Positions 34,763 through 42,327 of a DNA stretch of 64,000 nt are shown piece after piece. This DNA is from GCA-2794515 sp034436155 (GTDB taxonomy: Bacteria; Chloroflexota; Anaerolineae; Aggregatilineales; Phototrophicaceae), in the NCBI GenBank assembly GCA_034436155.1, contig DAOTVP010000008.1:82705-146704 (forward strand), read 5' to 3'. Below the pieces are notes generated by a model. That model was not told the origin of the DNA, searched no databases, and worked only from the letters and a program-made list of their open reading frames with translations. The first letter of the stretch is position 1. Each line of letters opens with the position of its first letter. The position numbers were made by a program, and so were the translations under genes.

Positions 34763-35056
34763 ATGATTTTAGAAATTGCAGAATTTTATATCCGCGATAA
34801 TACACAACCCGCGTTTGAGAGCGCACTCAAAGAGAGCCTCGACAAATACATCAGTAAAGCCAAAGGTTTTATTGATTGTCAACTGCACCAAAGCATTGAA
34901 GATAGTACGCGGTATATTCTGCTCATCCATTGGGAAACGCTCGAAGACCACACCATCGGATTTCGCCAAAGCGAACAATTCAAATATCACCGTGAATTGA
35001 TTAGCCCCTATTTTGCCAAAGACCCGTTTGTGCATCATTTCAATCGGCAATTTTAG
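34763..35056 (+). CDS. Antibiotic-biosynthesis-monooxygenase-fold (ABM) protein
   Basis: A 97-residue protein with the dimeric alpha/beta ferredoxin-like fold of the ABM/YgiN group. The marks are EFYIRDNTQPAFESALKESLDKY, a GFIDCQLHQSIEDSTRYILLIHWE core in outline, and a C-terminal PFVHHF. Members include small quinol monooxygenases and heme-degrading enzymes, but many have no assigned reaction. It lies 11 nt after proC and ends the operon. Confidence 0.88.
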   Translation: MILEIAEFYIRDNTQPAFESALKESLDKYISKAKGFIDCQLHQSIEDSTRYILLIHWETLEDHTIGFRQSEQFKYHRELISPYFAKDPFVHHFNRQF

Positions 35057-35073
35057 CCTATTGTCACGGTGTA

Positions 35074-35104
35074 ATGGCGGATTAGCACAGCGTATATCCG
35101 CCAT
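35074..35104. repeat. Palindromic repeat element, single copy type
   Basis: Perfect 9-bp arms ATGGCGGAT/ATCCGCCAT enclose the core TAG-CACAG-CGTAT. The core matches those at 22496 and 57744 while the arms differ from those copies and still pair with each other. Confidence 0.75.
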
Positions 35105-35147
35105 GAAGCGCAATCAATCAAAAATTGATAAGTAGTTTGTGAAAAAG

Positions 35148-35176
35148 TGGACAGATGTTTGTGGATAAGCTACAAT
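35148..35176 (+). promoter_or_regulatory. Sigma-70-type promoter of the F1 ATP synthase operon
   Basis: TGGACA (35148-35153) and TACAAT (35171-35176) are separated by exactly 17 bp, each one base from consensus. Transcription would begin about 90 nt before atpA. The rest of this 217-nt gap holds a palindromic repeat and otherwise nothing recognisable. Confidence 0.75.
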
Positions 35177-35273
35177 AGTGGCTTTATAGTGTATACATTC
35201 AAAGAATGGCTTTGTGCATCTTTTTTGAAGATGTAAAACGATTTCATTAGTAGAAAAGTTAGGAGACCAAACA

Positions 35274-36776
35274 ATGGCGGAAGCCTCTAACCTCTTTCAG
35301 TCAATATTAGACCAAATTGAGCAGTTTAGCCCCTCTATCGAAGCGGTAGAGGTGGGTTATGTTCAAGAAGTTGGTGATGGTATCGCACGGGTCACTGGGT
35401 TGACCAACATCCGTTTTAGCGAATTGGTGACATTTGAAAATGGTGTCGCTGGGATTGCCTTCAACCTCGAAAAAGATAATGTCGGTATCATCATCATGGG
35501 TGAATACGACACCATCAAAGAAGGCGCAGAAGTCCGTCCACAAGGGCGTATCGCGTCTGTGCCTGTGGGTATGGGCATGGTCGGGCGTGTTGTGGATGCG
35601 CTCGGCAAACCCCTCGATGGCAAGGGTCCCATCGCCTCTAACGAATTTTACCCAATTGAACGGATTGCGCCCGGTGTGCGTGAACGTAAAAATGTGAGTC
35701 GCCCTGTGCAAACAGGCATCCTCGCCATTGACTCGATGATTCCAGTCGGGCGCGGGCAACGTGAGTTGATTATTGGCGACCGCCAAACGGGTAAAACCGC
35801 CGTGGCGATTGACACCATCATCAATCAAAAAGGGCAAGATATGTATTGCATCTATGTGGCGATCGGCAAGCGTAAAGGAGAAGTCGCCCGTTTGCAAGCC
35901 ATCCTCGAAGCCTATGGTGCTATGGAATACACCACGATTGTCGTTGCATCGGCATCTGACCCCGCCGCTATGAACTATATCGCCCCCTATTCGGGTTGTG
36001 CGATTGGCGAATGGTTCATGGAAAATGGCAAAGACGCGCTTGTGATTTATGATGATCTCTCGAAACATGCGTGGGCATACCGTCAAGTCTCGTTGCTCAT
36101 GCGCCGTCCACCTGGACGCGAAGCCTATCCGGGCGATGTGTTCTATCTGCATAGCCGTTTGTTGGAACGCGCCGCCCAATTGAGCGATGAACGTGGTGGT
36201 GGTAGCTTAACCGCGTTGCCTATCATCGAAACCTTGCTCGGTGACGTGTCTGCCTATGTGCCAACCAACGTGATTTCAATCACCGATGGTCAAATTTACC
36301 TCGAATCCAACCTATTCTATTCGGGTCAACGCCCCGCGCTGAACGTTGGTATTAGCGTGAGCCGTGTCGGCGGTGATGCACAAACCAAAGCCATGAAAAA
36401 AGTCGCTGGTGGTCTGCGGTTAGATTTGGCGCAATTCCGTTCATTAGCGGCATTCGCCCAATTCGGATCTGACCTCGACAAATCGACCCAACGCCAACTG
36501 GATAGAGGCTTACGCCTGACGGAATTGCTCAAGCAAGGGCAATATACCCCCCTGCCCCTCGCCGACCAAGTGGCGCTCATCTTCGCGGGGACGGGTGGTT
36601 ATTTGGATAGTATCCCCGTAGCGCGTATAAAAGATTGGCAAGCGGCATTTTTGCGAGCATTCAATACCCAATATGCTGACATTGCCAACACCATCAACAC
36701 CGAAAAAGCGTTATCGGATGATACACGCGAAAAATTAACAGAAGCCGTTAAATCGTTTACCGAAAACTGGAGCTAG
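35274..36776 (+). CDS. atpA: F1 ATP synthase subunit alpha
   Basis: The alpha subunit forms the non-catalytic nucleotide sites of the F1 hexamer. The P-loop is GDRQTGKT at 168-175. The N-terminal crown, EFYPIERIAPG region, Walker B-like ALVIYDDLSKHA, and the arginine finger segment (ISVSRVGGDAQTKAMK) are all present. The length of 500 residues is normal. A TTAGGAG site precedes the ATG. The gene before it is an ABM protein, so the delta, a, b and c subunit genes do not precede atpA as they do in a standard atp operon. Confidence 0.98.
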   Translation: MAEASNLFQSILDQIEQFSPSIEAVEVGYVQEVGDGIARVTGLTNIRFSELVTFENGVAGIAFNLEKDNVGIIIMGEYDTIKEGAEVRPQGRIASVPVGMGMVGRVVDALGKPLDGKGPIASNEFYPIERIAPGVRERKNVSRPVQTGILAIDSMIPVGRGQRELIIGDRQTGKTAVAIDTIINQKGQDMYCIYVAIGKRKGEVARLQAILEAYGAMEYTTIVVASASDPAAMNYIAPYSGCAIGEWFMENGKDALVIYDDLSKHAWAYRQVSLLMRRPPGREAYPGDVFYLHSRLLERAAQLSDERGGGSLTALPIIETLLGDVSAYVPTNVISITDGQIYLESNLFYSGQRPALNVGISVSRVGGDAQTKAMKKVAGGLRLDLAQFRSLAAFAQFGSDLDKSTQRQLDRGLRLTELLKQGQYTPLPLADQVALIFAGTGGYLDSIPVARIKDWQAAFLRAFNTQYADIANTINTEKALSDDTREKLTEAVKSFTENWS

Positions 36777-36800
36777 TCGTCATCTCAGACGACTCTGCAG

Positions 36801-36816
36801 AGGGGATAATTCCCCT
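36801..36816 (+). repeat. Intercistronic hairpin, copy 1 (atpA-atpG)
   Basis: AGGGG-ATAATT-CCCCT lies 28 nt before atpG. The same stem and loop (GGGG ATAATT CCCC) recur between atpD and atpC at 39861. Confidence 0.6.
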
Positions 36817-36843
36817 TCTGCCCATGATTAAAGAGAGGAAAAG

Positions 36844-38421
36844 ATGCCCAGTTTACGCGAAGTTAGAAATCGTATCAAAAGTGTCAAGAACATCGAGCAA
36901 ATCACCCGCGCACTCGAAGCTGTTTCGGCTTCCCGCGTGCGGAAAGCACAAGCTCGTGTATTGGCGAGTCGTGCTTATGCCGAAAAAGCGTGGGAAATTT
37001 TGCTCAATATCCAAGCCGCGACCAAAGGCGGGGGCAATTTACACCCACTATTGACAGAACGCGAAGATGTCAAGACCATTATGATTGTGTTGATCACCTC
37101 CGACAGAGGTTTGGCAGGTGCATTCAACACCAATATCATCCGTGTGGCACAACGCTTCGCCGACCGTTTTGGCAAACCTGTGAAATACGTGGCGGTCGGA
37201 CGTAAAGGGCGTGATGCGCTGGTGCGTGCGCGTGAAAACGTCATCGCGGAATTCAGTAATTTGCCCGAAGATGTGCGGATTGCCGATTTAAGCCCTGTCT
37301 CGCGCCTCGCACAAGATGCGTTTTTGAGCGGCGAAGTCGATGATGTGTTCATCGCCTATACCGATTTTATCAACACCATCACCCAACGACCTGTCGTATC
37401 GGGATGGTTGCCCCTTGTACCGCACGAAATTGACCATAGTATCGGGGGTGAATTCTTGAAAGCCGTCCCGGTAGTGACGGGTGGCAAACAAGATTATGAA
37501 TATGAACCGAGTCCAGAAGCCATTTTGGACGAGATTGTGCCACGCTTTACCGAATTACAATTGTATCAAGCCATGCTCGAAAGCCGTGCCAGCGAACACT
37601 CGGCGCGGATGGTTGCCATGCGGAACGCTTCGGATAATGCGTCACAATTGACTGCCGATTTGACACTCATCTACAACAAAGCCCGTCAAGCGACCATCAC
37701 CGCAGAAATTTTGGATATTGTCGGTGGTGCAGAGGCGCTTCAAGATACATTGGATAAAGCCACGGATAACATTTTGGTGCAATATGAAAAAGAACTCCGC
37801 AGAAATCCAACTTTAGAGATGGGTGGCGGTGTTGCAGTTAAGGAAAATGACATCGAGGCGACCCCGATTGCCGAAAATAAGCCTAAAGCCAAAGCAAAAA
37901 GCAAAAAATCGGCAGATGGTGATGATTTAACCAAAATTGAGGGTATCGGACCCAAAATGGCGACCGCCTTACACAATGCGGGTATCACTTCATTCGCCCA
38001 ATTAGCCGAAGCCAGTCAAGACCAACTGCGGTCGGCTATCGAAAATGCGGGCATGAAATTTGCCCCTAGCATCACCACATGGGCAAAACAAGCCAAGTTC
38101 GCCGCCGATGGTGATTGGGATGGATTACAGGCGTATCAGAGCATTTTGATTGGTGGTATCGAACCCAATAACGATGATCTGACCAAAATTGAAGGTATTG
38201 GTCCCAAAATTGCAACGGCGCTGAATAATGCAGGCATCTTTACTTATGCCCATTTGGCGAATGCAACCGAAGACCAACTCCATGCCGCCATTGAAAAAGC
38301 GGGTATGCGCCTCGCACCGAGTATTCCGACATGGGCAAAACAAGCCCAACTCGCCGCCGATGGCAAATGGGATGAACTGAAAGACTATCAAGATAAACTC
38401 GTCGGTGGACGCGAAGTTTAG
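36844..38421 (+). CDS. atpG: F1 ATP synthase subunit gamma with two C-terminal helix-hairpin-helix domains
   Basis: Gamma is the rotor shaft inside the alpha3beta3 hexamer. Residues 1 to about 300 are a complete gamma subunit: the N-terminal coiled-coil helix (REVRNRIKSVKNIEQITRALEAV), ITSDRGLAGAFN, and the C-terminal helix with NKARQATITAEILDIVGGAEAL. After a Lys/Ala-rich linker (about 330-358) come two tandem domains of about 80 residues at 360-436 and 444-520. Each begins DDLTKIEGIGPK-ATAL and includes APSI-TWAKQA and AADG-WD-L. They match the predicted H3TH/helix-hairpin-helix family seen at the ends of various bacterial proteins. The normal gamma length is about 290. The reading frame is continuous and atpD follows 26 nt later, so the fusion is not an obvious sequencing error. 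Confidence 0.95.
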   Translation: MPSLREVRNRIKSVKNIEQITRALEAVSASRVRKAQARVLASRAYAEKAWEILLNIQAATKGGGNLHPLLTEREDVKTIMIVLITSDRGLAGAFNTNIIRVAQRFADRFGKPVKYVAVGRKGRDALVRARENVIAEFSNLPEDVRIADLSPVSRLAQDAFLSGEVDDVFIAYTDFINTITQRPVVSGWLPLVPHEIDHSIGGEFLKAVPVVTGGKQDYEYEPSPEAILDEIVPRFTELQLYQAMLESRASEHSARMVAMRNASDNASQLTADLTLIYNKARQATITAEILDIVGGAEALQDTLDKATDNILVQYEKELRRNPTLEMGGGVAVKENDIEATPIAENKPKAKAKSKKSADGDDLTKIEGIGPKMATALHNAGITSFAQLAEASQDQLRSAIENAGMKFAPSITTWAKQAKFAADGDWDGLQAYQSILIGGIEPNNDDLTKIEGIGPKIATALNNAGIFTYAHLANATEDQLHAAIEKAGMRLAPSIPTWAKQAQLAADGKWDELKDYQDKLVGGREV

Positions 38422-38447
38422 TGAACAATTGAGGAGAAAAGAGTATA

Positions 38448-39851
38448 ATGAACGAAGTTCAAGGTCAAATATCACAAGTGCTTGGGGCGGTGGTTGATGT
38501 CTACTTCCCCGATGGCTATTTACCCCAGATTTATGATGCTATCCGCGTCCCGCGTGAAGGCGATTTAGATCTCATCCTCGAAGTGCAACTGCACTTGGGT
38601 GATAACACGGTTCGTACCGTAGCGATGGATACCACCGATGGTCTGCAACGCGGTATTCCAGCCTATGCAACAGGTAGCCCCATCACCGTCCCTGTGGGCG
38701 ATGCCTCGTTGGGCAAGGTGTTCAATGTGTTGGGTCGTCCAGTAGATGGCACAACCATCCCCGATGACGCGCCACGCCGTCCAATTCACGCTTATGCGCC
38801 CAGCTTTGAAGAACAATCTACCAAAGTAGAAGTGTTCGAGACGGGCATGAAGGTCATTGACCTCGTAGCTCCCATGACACGCGGTGGTAAAACCGGTATT
38901 TTCGGGGGTGCTGGTGTGGGTAAAACCGTCACCATCATGGAATTGATTAACTCCATCGCCACCCAACACGCTGGTTTATCGGTGTTCGCTGGCGTGGGTG
39001 AACGCACTCGTGAAGGAACACAACTGTATCAAGAAATGGAAGAATCGGGCGTGTTGCCTAAATTGGCGATGGTATTCGGTCAGATGAACGAACCCCCTGG
39101 CGTGCGTTTGCGCGTGGCGCTGAGTGGCTTGGCGATGGCGGAATATTTCCGTGATCAAGGCAAAGATGTGTTGCTATTCATAGATAACATCTTCCGTTAT
39201 TCACTGGCAGGCGCAGAAGTATCGGCGCTTTTGGGGCGTATGCCTTCTGCGGTAGGGTATCAACCCACCCTCGCCGATGAAATGGGTCAATTGCAAGAAC
39301 GCATCACATCCACCAGCACAGGCGCTATCACCTCGATGCAAGCCGTTTATGTGCCTGCAGATGATTATTCAGACCCCGCCCCTGTCGCCGTGTTCACCCA
39401 CCTAGACGGGACAATCGCGCTGGAACGTTCCATCGCCGCCAAAGGGCTGTTCCCCGCCGTAGACCCACTGTCGAGTACCAGCAAAATTCTCGACCCGCTT
39501 ATCGTTGGTGAAGACCACTATCGCACCGCCCGCGAAGTTCAACAAGTGTTGCAACGCTACAAAGACCTGCAAGACATCATCGCCATTTTGGGTGTCGATG
39601 AACTGTCGGCAGATGACAAATTGTTGGTGGCACGCGCCCGCAAAATCGAACAATTCCTCAGCCAACCGTTCTTCGTGGCAACCCAATTCACTGGGCGTGA
39701 AGGGCGTTATGTGAAAGTGAAAGATACAGTGGCGGGCTTCCGTAAGATTTTAGACGGCGAAGTAGATCACATTCCCGAACAACTCTTCTACATGGCGGGT
39801 CCCATCGAAGAAGTCATGCAACGTTATGACGATTACATCAAAAATCAATAA
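38448..39851 (+). CDS. atpD: F1 ATP synthase subunit beta
   Basis: Beta carries the catalytic sites of F1. The P-loop is GGAGVGKT (153-160). The catalytic Glu lies in VGERTREG, Walker B is VLLFIDNIFR, and the DELSEED-loop counterpart reads GVDELSADDKLLV, so two of the acidic residues of the classical motif are changed. The length of 467 is normal. A GAGGAGA site precedes the ATG. The next gene is atpC, 52 nt away across a hairpin. Confidence 0.98.
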   Translation: MNEVQGQISQVLGAVVDVYFPDGYLPQIYDAIRVPREGDLDLILEVQLHLGDNTVRTVAMDTTDGLQRGIPAYATGSPITVPVGDASLGKVFNVLGRPVDGTTIPDDAPRRPIHAYAPSFEEQSTKVEVFETGMKVIDLVAPMTRGGKTGIFGGAGVGKTVTIMELINSIATQHAGLSVFAGVGERTREGTQLYQEMEESGVLPKLAMVFGQMNEPPGVRLRVALSGLAMAEYFRDQGKDVLLFIDNIFRYSLAGAEVSALLGRMPSAVGYQPTLADEMGQLQERITSTSTGAITSMQAVYVPADDYSDPAPVAVFTHLDGTIALERSIAAKGLFPAVDPLSSTSKILDPLIVGEDHYRTAREVQQVLQRYKDLQDIIAILGVDELSADDKLLVARARKIEQFLSQPFFVATQFTGREGRYVKVKDTVAGFRKILDGEVDHIPEQLFYMAGPIEEVMQRYDDYIKNQ

Positions 39852-39860
39852 TGGCGCATT

Positions 39861-39876
39861 GGGGGATAATTCCCCC
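39861..39876 (+). repeat. Intercistronic hairpin, copy 2 (atpD-atpC)
   Basis: GGGGG-ATAATT-CCCCC begins 10 nt after the atpD stop codon and 28 nt before atpC. Loop and stem core are identical to the hairpin before atpG. Confidence 0.6.
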
Positions 39877-39903
39877 TGATACCCATCCATAAGGATACAA
39901 CCG

Positions 39904-40359
39904 ATGGTAGATACAATTCATATCGAACTCGTCTCGCAAGAGAAGAAGGTTTTTGAAGAAAAAAGCGCCACTATGGTGCTTGTACCCGCCGAAGAAGGCA
40001 TGATGGGCATTTTGCCCAATCATGCCCCGACCATTGCCGCGCTCGGTTTTGGCGAATTGGTGGTACGAAAAGGCAACGCAGAAGAACGGTTCGCCGTTTT
40101 TGGTGGCGTAGTCGATGTGCGTCCGGGTAAGATTGTCGTCTTGGCAGAACTGGCAGAATCATCATATGCGATTGACATCGAAGCCGTCGAAAAAGCCCGC
40201 GCCAACGCCGAAAAATTATTGCGTGAAGGGCTTCCACCCGAAGCTAACCGCGATGCGACATTAGCATTGCGTCGTGCCAATCTGGAATTGCAAATCAGTC
40301 GTAATTTACGCCAACGCGCCCCTGTGATGCGGATACTTGGCGAGGACGAACAAGCCTAA
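39904..40359 (+). CDS. atpC: F1 ATP synthase subunit epsilon
   Basis: Epsilon links the gamma shaft to the c-ring and can inhibit ATP hydrolysis. The N-terminal beta-sandwich is typical (HIELVSQEKKVFEEKSATMVLVPAEEGMMGILPNHAPTIAAL in outline). The C-terminal helical hairpin is present (EKARANAEKLLREGL, then a second Arg-rich helix). The length of 151 is slightly above the usual 135. It is the last gene of the operon, and a hairpin terminator follows. Confidence 0.96.
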   Translation: MVDTIHIELVSQEKKVFEEKSATMVLVPAEEGMMGILPNHAPTIAALGFGELVVRKGNAEERFAVFGGVVDVRPGKIVVLAELAESSYAIDIEAVEKARANAEKLLREGLPPEANRDATLALRRANLELQISRNLRQRAPVMRILGEDEQA

Positions 40360-40410
40360 GTAGTAGGCATAGCGTCTGGTTTATCTGGCGTAAACGGCGT
40401 TATACTAATC

Positions 40411-40436
40411 AGGACGAGGTGCAAATGCCTCGTCCT
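40411..40436 (+). terminator. Hairpin after the F1 operon
   Basis: A perfect 9-bp stem (AGGACGAGG/CCTCGTCCT) with an 8-nt loop lies about 50 nt after atpC. The U-run is weak. Confidence 0.55.
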
Positions 40437-40470
40437 TGCGTTATATTATTAGGAAAACGTACAACACATT

Positions 40471-41493
40471 ATGGCACTATTCAGCAAATCTCTGGGAATT
40501 GATTTGGGTACGGTCAACGTACTCATCTATGAAAATGGTCAAATTGTCTTACAAGAACCATCGCTCGTGGCGCTCGCCGCCGAAGAAGATGCGCGGGGCA
40601 ATATTAGCGTCCTCGAAATCGGACAGCCCGCCCGCGAAATGATGGGGCGTGTTTTTGACGAGGAAATTCAGGTCGTGCGTCCCCTCCAAAATGGTGTAAT
40701 TGCCGATTATGAAGTGGCAGAAGCCATGTTGCGGTATTACATGAGCAAGGTGGCAGGACGCTTACGCTTATTCAAACCTGTGGTGATGGTATCTGTGCCT
40801 TATGGGGCAAATAATGTCGAAAAACGCGCCGTGCGTGATGCCATCCTCACGGCAGGCGCACGCGAAGCCTATCTGATTCACGAACCACTCGCCGCGGCGA
40901 TTGGATGTGGATTACCCGTTGGCACACCTGCGGGTGATATGGTCATCAATATCGGCGGAGGCATGACCGAAGCGGCTGTCATCAGCATGAATAATATCGT
41001 GCGGGCAGATAGTGGTCGGATCGGCGGGCTAAAACTCGATGAAGGCATCATCAGCTATGTACGGCGCAAATATAATGTGATTATCGGGGAACTATCAGCC
41101 GAATCGGTGAAAATTCAAATTGGCGCGGCGGTGCATCAACCAAACGAACTGTCGATGGAAGTTCAAGGCATTGATAATGTGTCTGGATTGCCCCGCACCA
41201 TCACCATCAGCACAGGAGAAGTGGTCGAGGCGCTCGAACAACCTCTGGATGCAATCGCTCAAGTCGTCAAGAACGTGCTATCCACCACACCACCCGAATT
41301 AGCATCGGATATTATGGATAGAGGCATCACCCTCACAGGTGGTGGGGCATTGTTGCGAGGCATTGACCAATATCTGACCAACAAAACCAATGTGCCGTGT
41401 TATCGGGCAGAAAATCCGATGATTGCCGTGGCAGTCGGGGCAGGTCGCGCCCTAGAAGACCCTGCCCTATTCCGCCGTTTAGCCAGTCAGTGA
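40471..41493 (+). CDS. mreB: MreB-family actin-like cell-shape protein
   Basis: MreB filaments position cell-wall synthesis in rod-shaped cells. The 340-residue protein has the actin-like phosphate-1 loop GIDLGTVNVLIY, the phosphate-2 loop INIGGGMTEAAVIS, the EPLAAAIGCGLPV stretch and the adenosine loop LTGGGALLRGIDQYL. No mreC, mreD or pbp2 gene lies beside it, unlike the usual mre operon. It is convergent with rex with no spacer: the two stop codons touch. Confidence 0.95.
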   Translation: MALFSKSLGIDLGTVNVLIYENGQIVLQEPSLVALAAEEDARGNISVLEIGQPAREMMGRVFDEEIQVVRPLQNGVIADYEVAEAMLRYYMSKVAGRLRLFKPVVMVSVPYGANNVEKRAVRDAILTAGAREAYLIHEPLAAAIGCGLPVGTPAGDMVINIGGGMTEAAVISMNNIVRADSGRIGGLKLDEGIISYVRRKYNVIIGELSAESVKIQIGAAVHQPNELSMEVQGIDNVSGLPRTITISTGEVVEALEQPLDAIAQVVKNVLSTTPPELASDIMDRGITLTGGGALLRGIDQYLTNKTNVPCYRAENPMIAVAVGAGRALEDPALFRRLASQ

Positions 41494-42132
41494 TTATTTT
41501 AGGTAATAGGTCATGCGTTGCAGATGTGCTACGGGGTCTATGTATTGAACATGTACCCCTTCTGGCACATTGATACTAATAGGGGCATAATTGAGGATAG
41601 CACGAACACCCGCCTCAATGAGTTGATTCGCCACTTCTTGGGCATGTTCGGCAGGCACGGCAACCATGGCAATCTGAATACCTCTAGCCATAATCGTCTC
41701 TTTTAATTCAGACATGGGCTGAATGACAAAATTACCCGATTGCTTGCCAATTTTTTGCGGATTGTTATCAAATACACATGCAATATGAAATCCTCTATCA
41801 GCAAAACCCCGATAATTGGCAATCGCCTGACCCAAATCGCCCGCACCAACCAGCGCAATTTCCCATTCACGATTCACCTGAAGCACCTGACGCAATTTAT
41901 CTTCGAGATAGGTTATCTGATAACCCGTGCCTTGTTTGCCAAATCCCCCAAAGTGAGATAAATCTTTGCGAATTTGCGCCGAGCTAATCCCCAAAATACG
42001 TCCTAATTCGTGTGACGAAGTGACCTCACGTCCCTCTTGAGAGAGACGCATCAATGCACGCAGATAAATTGGCAAACGCCCAATGACAATATCTGGAATG
42101 ATTTCATCTGGATTACTTGAATGCGATGGCAT
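41494..42132 (-). CDS. rex: Redox-sensing transcriptional repressor Rex
   Basis: Rex binds DNA when NAD+ is high and releases it when NADH rises, controlling fermentation and respiration genes. The N-terminal winged helix has the typical recognition region GISSAQIRKDLSHFGGFGKQGTGY. The C-terminal Rossmann domain begins IALVGAGDLGQAIANY. The final helix with PVAHLQRMTYYL is used for domain swapping in the dimer. The 212-residue length is normal. A Rex-type operator lies 30 bp upstream of the start, consistent with autoregulation. Confidence 0.97.
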   Translation of the reverse strand: MPSHSSNPDEIIPDIVIGRLPIYLRALMRLSQEGREVTSSHELGRILGISSAQIRKDLSHFGGFGKQGTGYQITYLEDKLRQVLQVNREWEIALVGAGDLGQAIANYRGFADRGFHIACVFDNNPQKIGKQSGNFVIQPMSELKETIMARGIQIAMVAVPAEHAQEVANQLIEAGVRAILNYAPISINVPEGVHVQYIDPVAHLQRMTYYLK

Positions 42133-42162
42133 CTATGCCGCGCTCCTATCTTACATCGCTGT

Positions 42163-42180
42163 CTGTGATAATTTGCACAA
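42163..42180. promoter_or_regulatory. Rex-type operator (ROP box) candidate
   Basis: CTGTGATAATTTGCACAA resembles the consensus TTGTGAnnnnnnTCACAA, with TGTGA and CACAA half-sites and an A/T centre. It lies 30 bp upstream of rex and 147 bp upstream of the divergent adaptor gene. Nothing else clear is seen in this 195-nt gap except an AT-rich tract with a TATAAT near 42229. Confidence 0.7.
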
Positions 42181-42327
42181 GAAAATAAATTTATAGTAAC
42201 ACCGATTTTTATGATATGCCAGATTTGATATAATATTCTAGCAAAAAATCCATTTCATCATCATTTTCTAAGCCAACCGCGCTATAATAGCCCCAAAATC
42301 AATCAACAGAGAGAAATTTACCCCGTT

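Noticed and set aside
35307..36179. 290-residue reading frame antisense to atpA
   Set aside because: His/Asp/Thr-rich composition typical of a shadow of a conserved gene. atpA is certain.
37921..38400. Direct repeat suggesting a duplication artefact or CRISPR-like array
   Set aside because: The repetition is at protein level, with many silent and conservative differences between the two HhH domains, so it is an old domain duplication.
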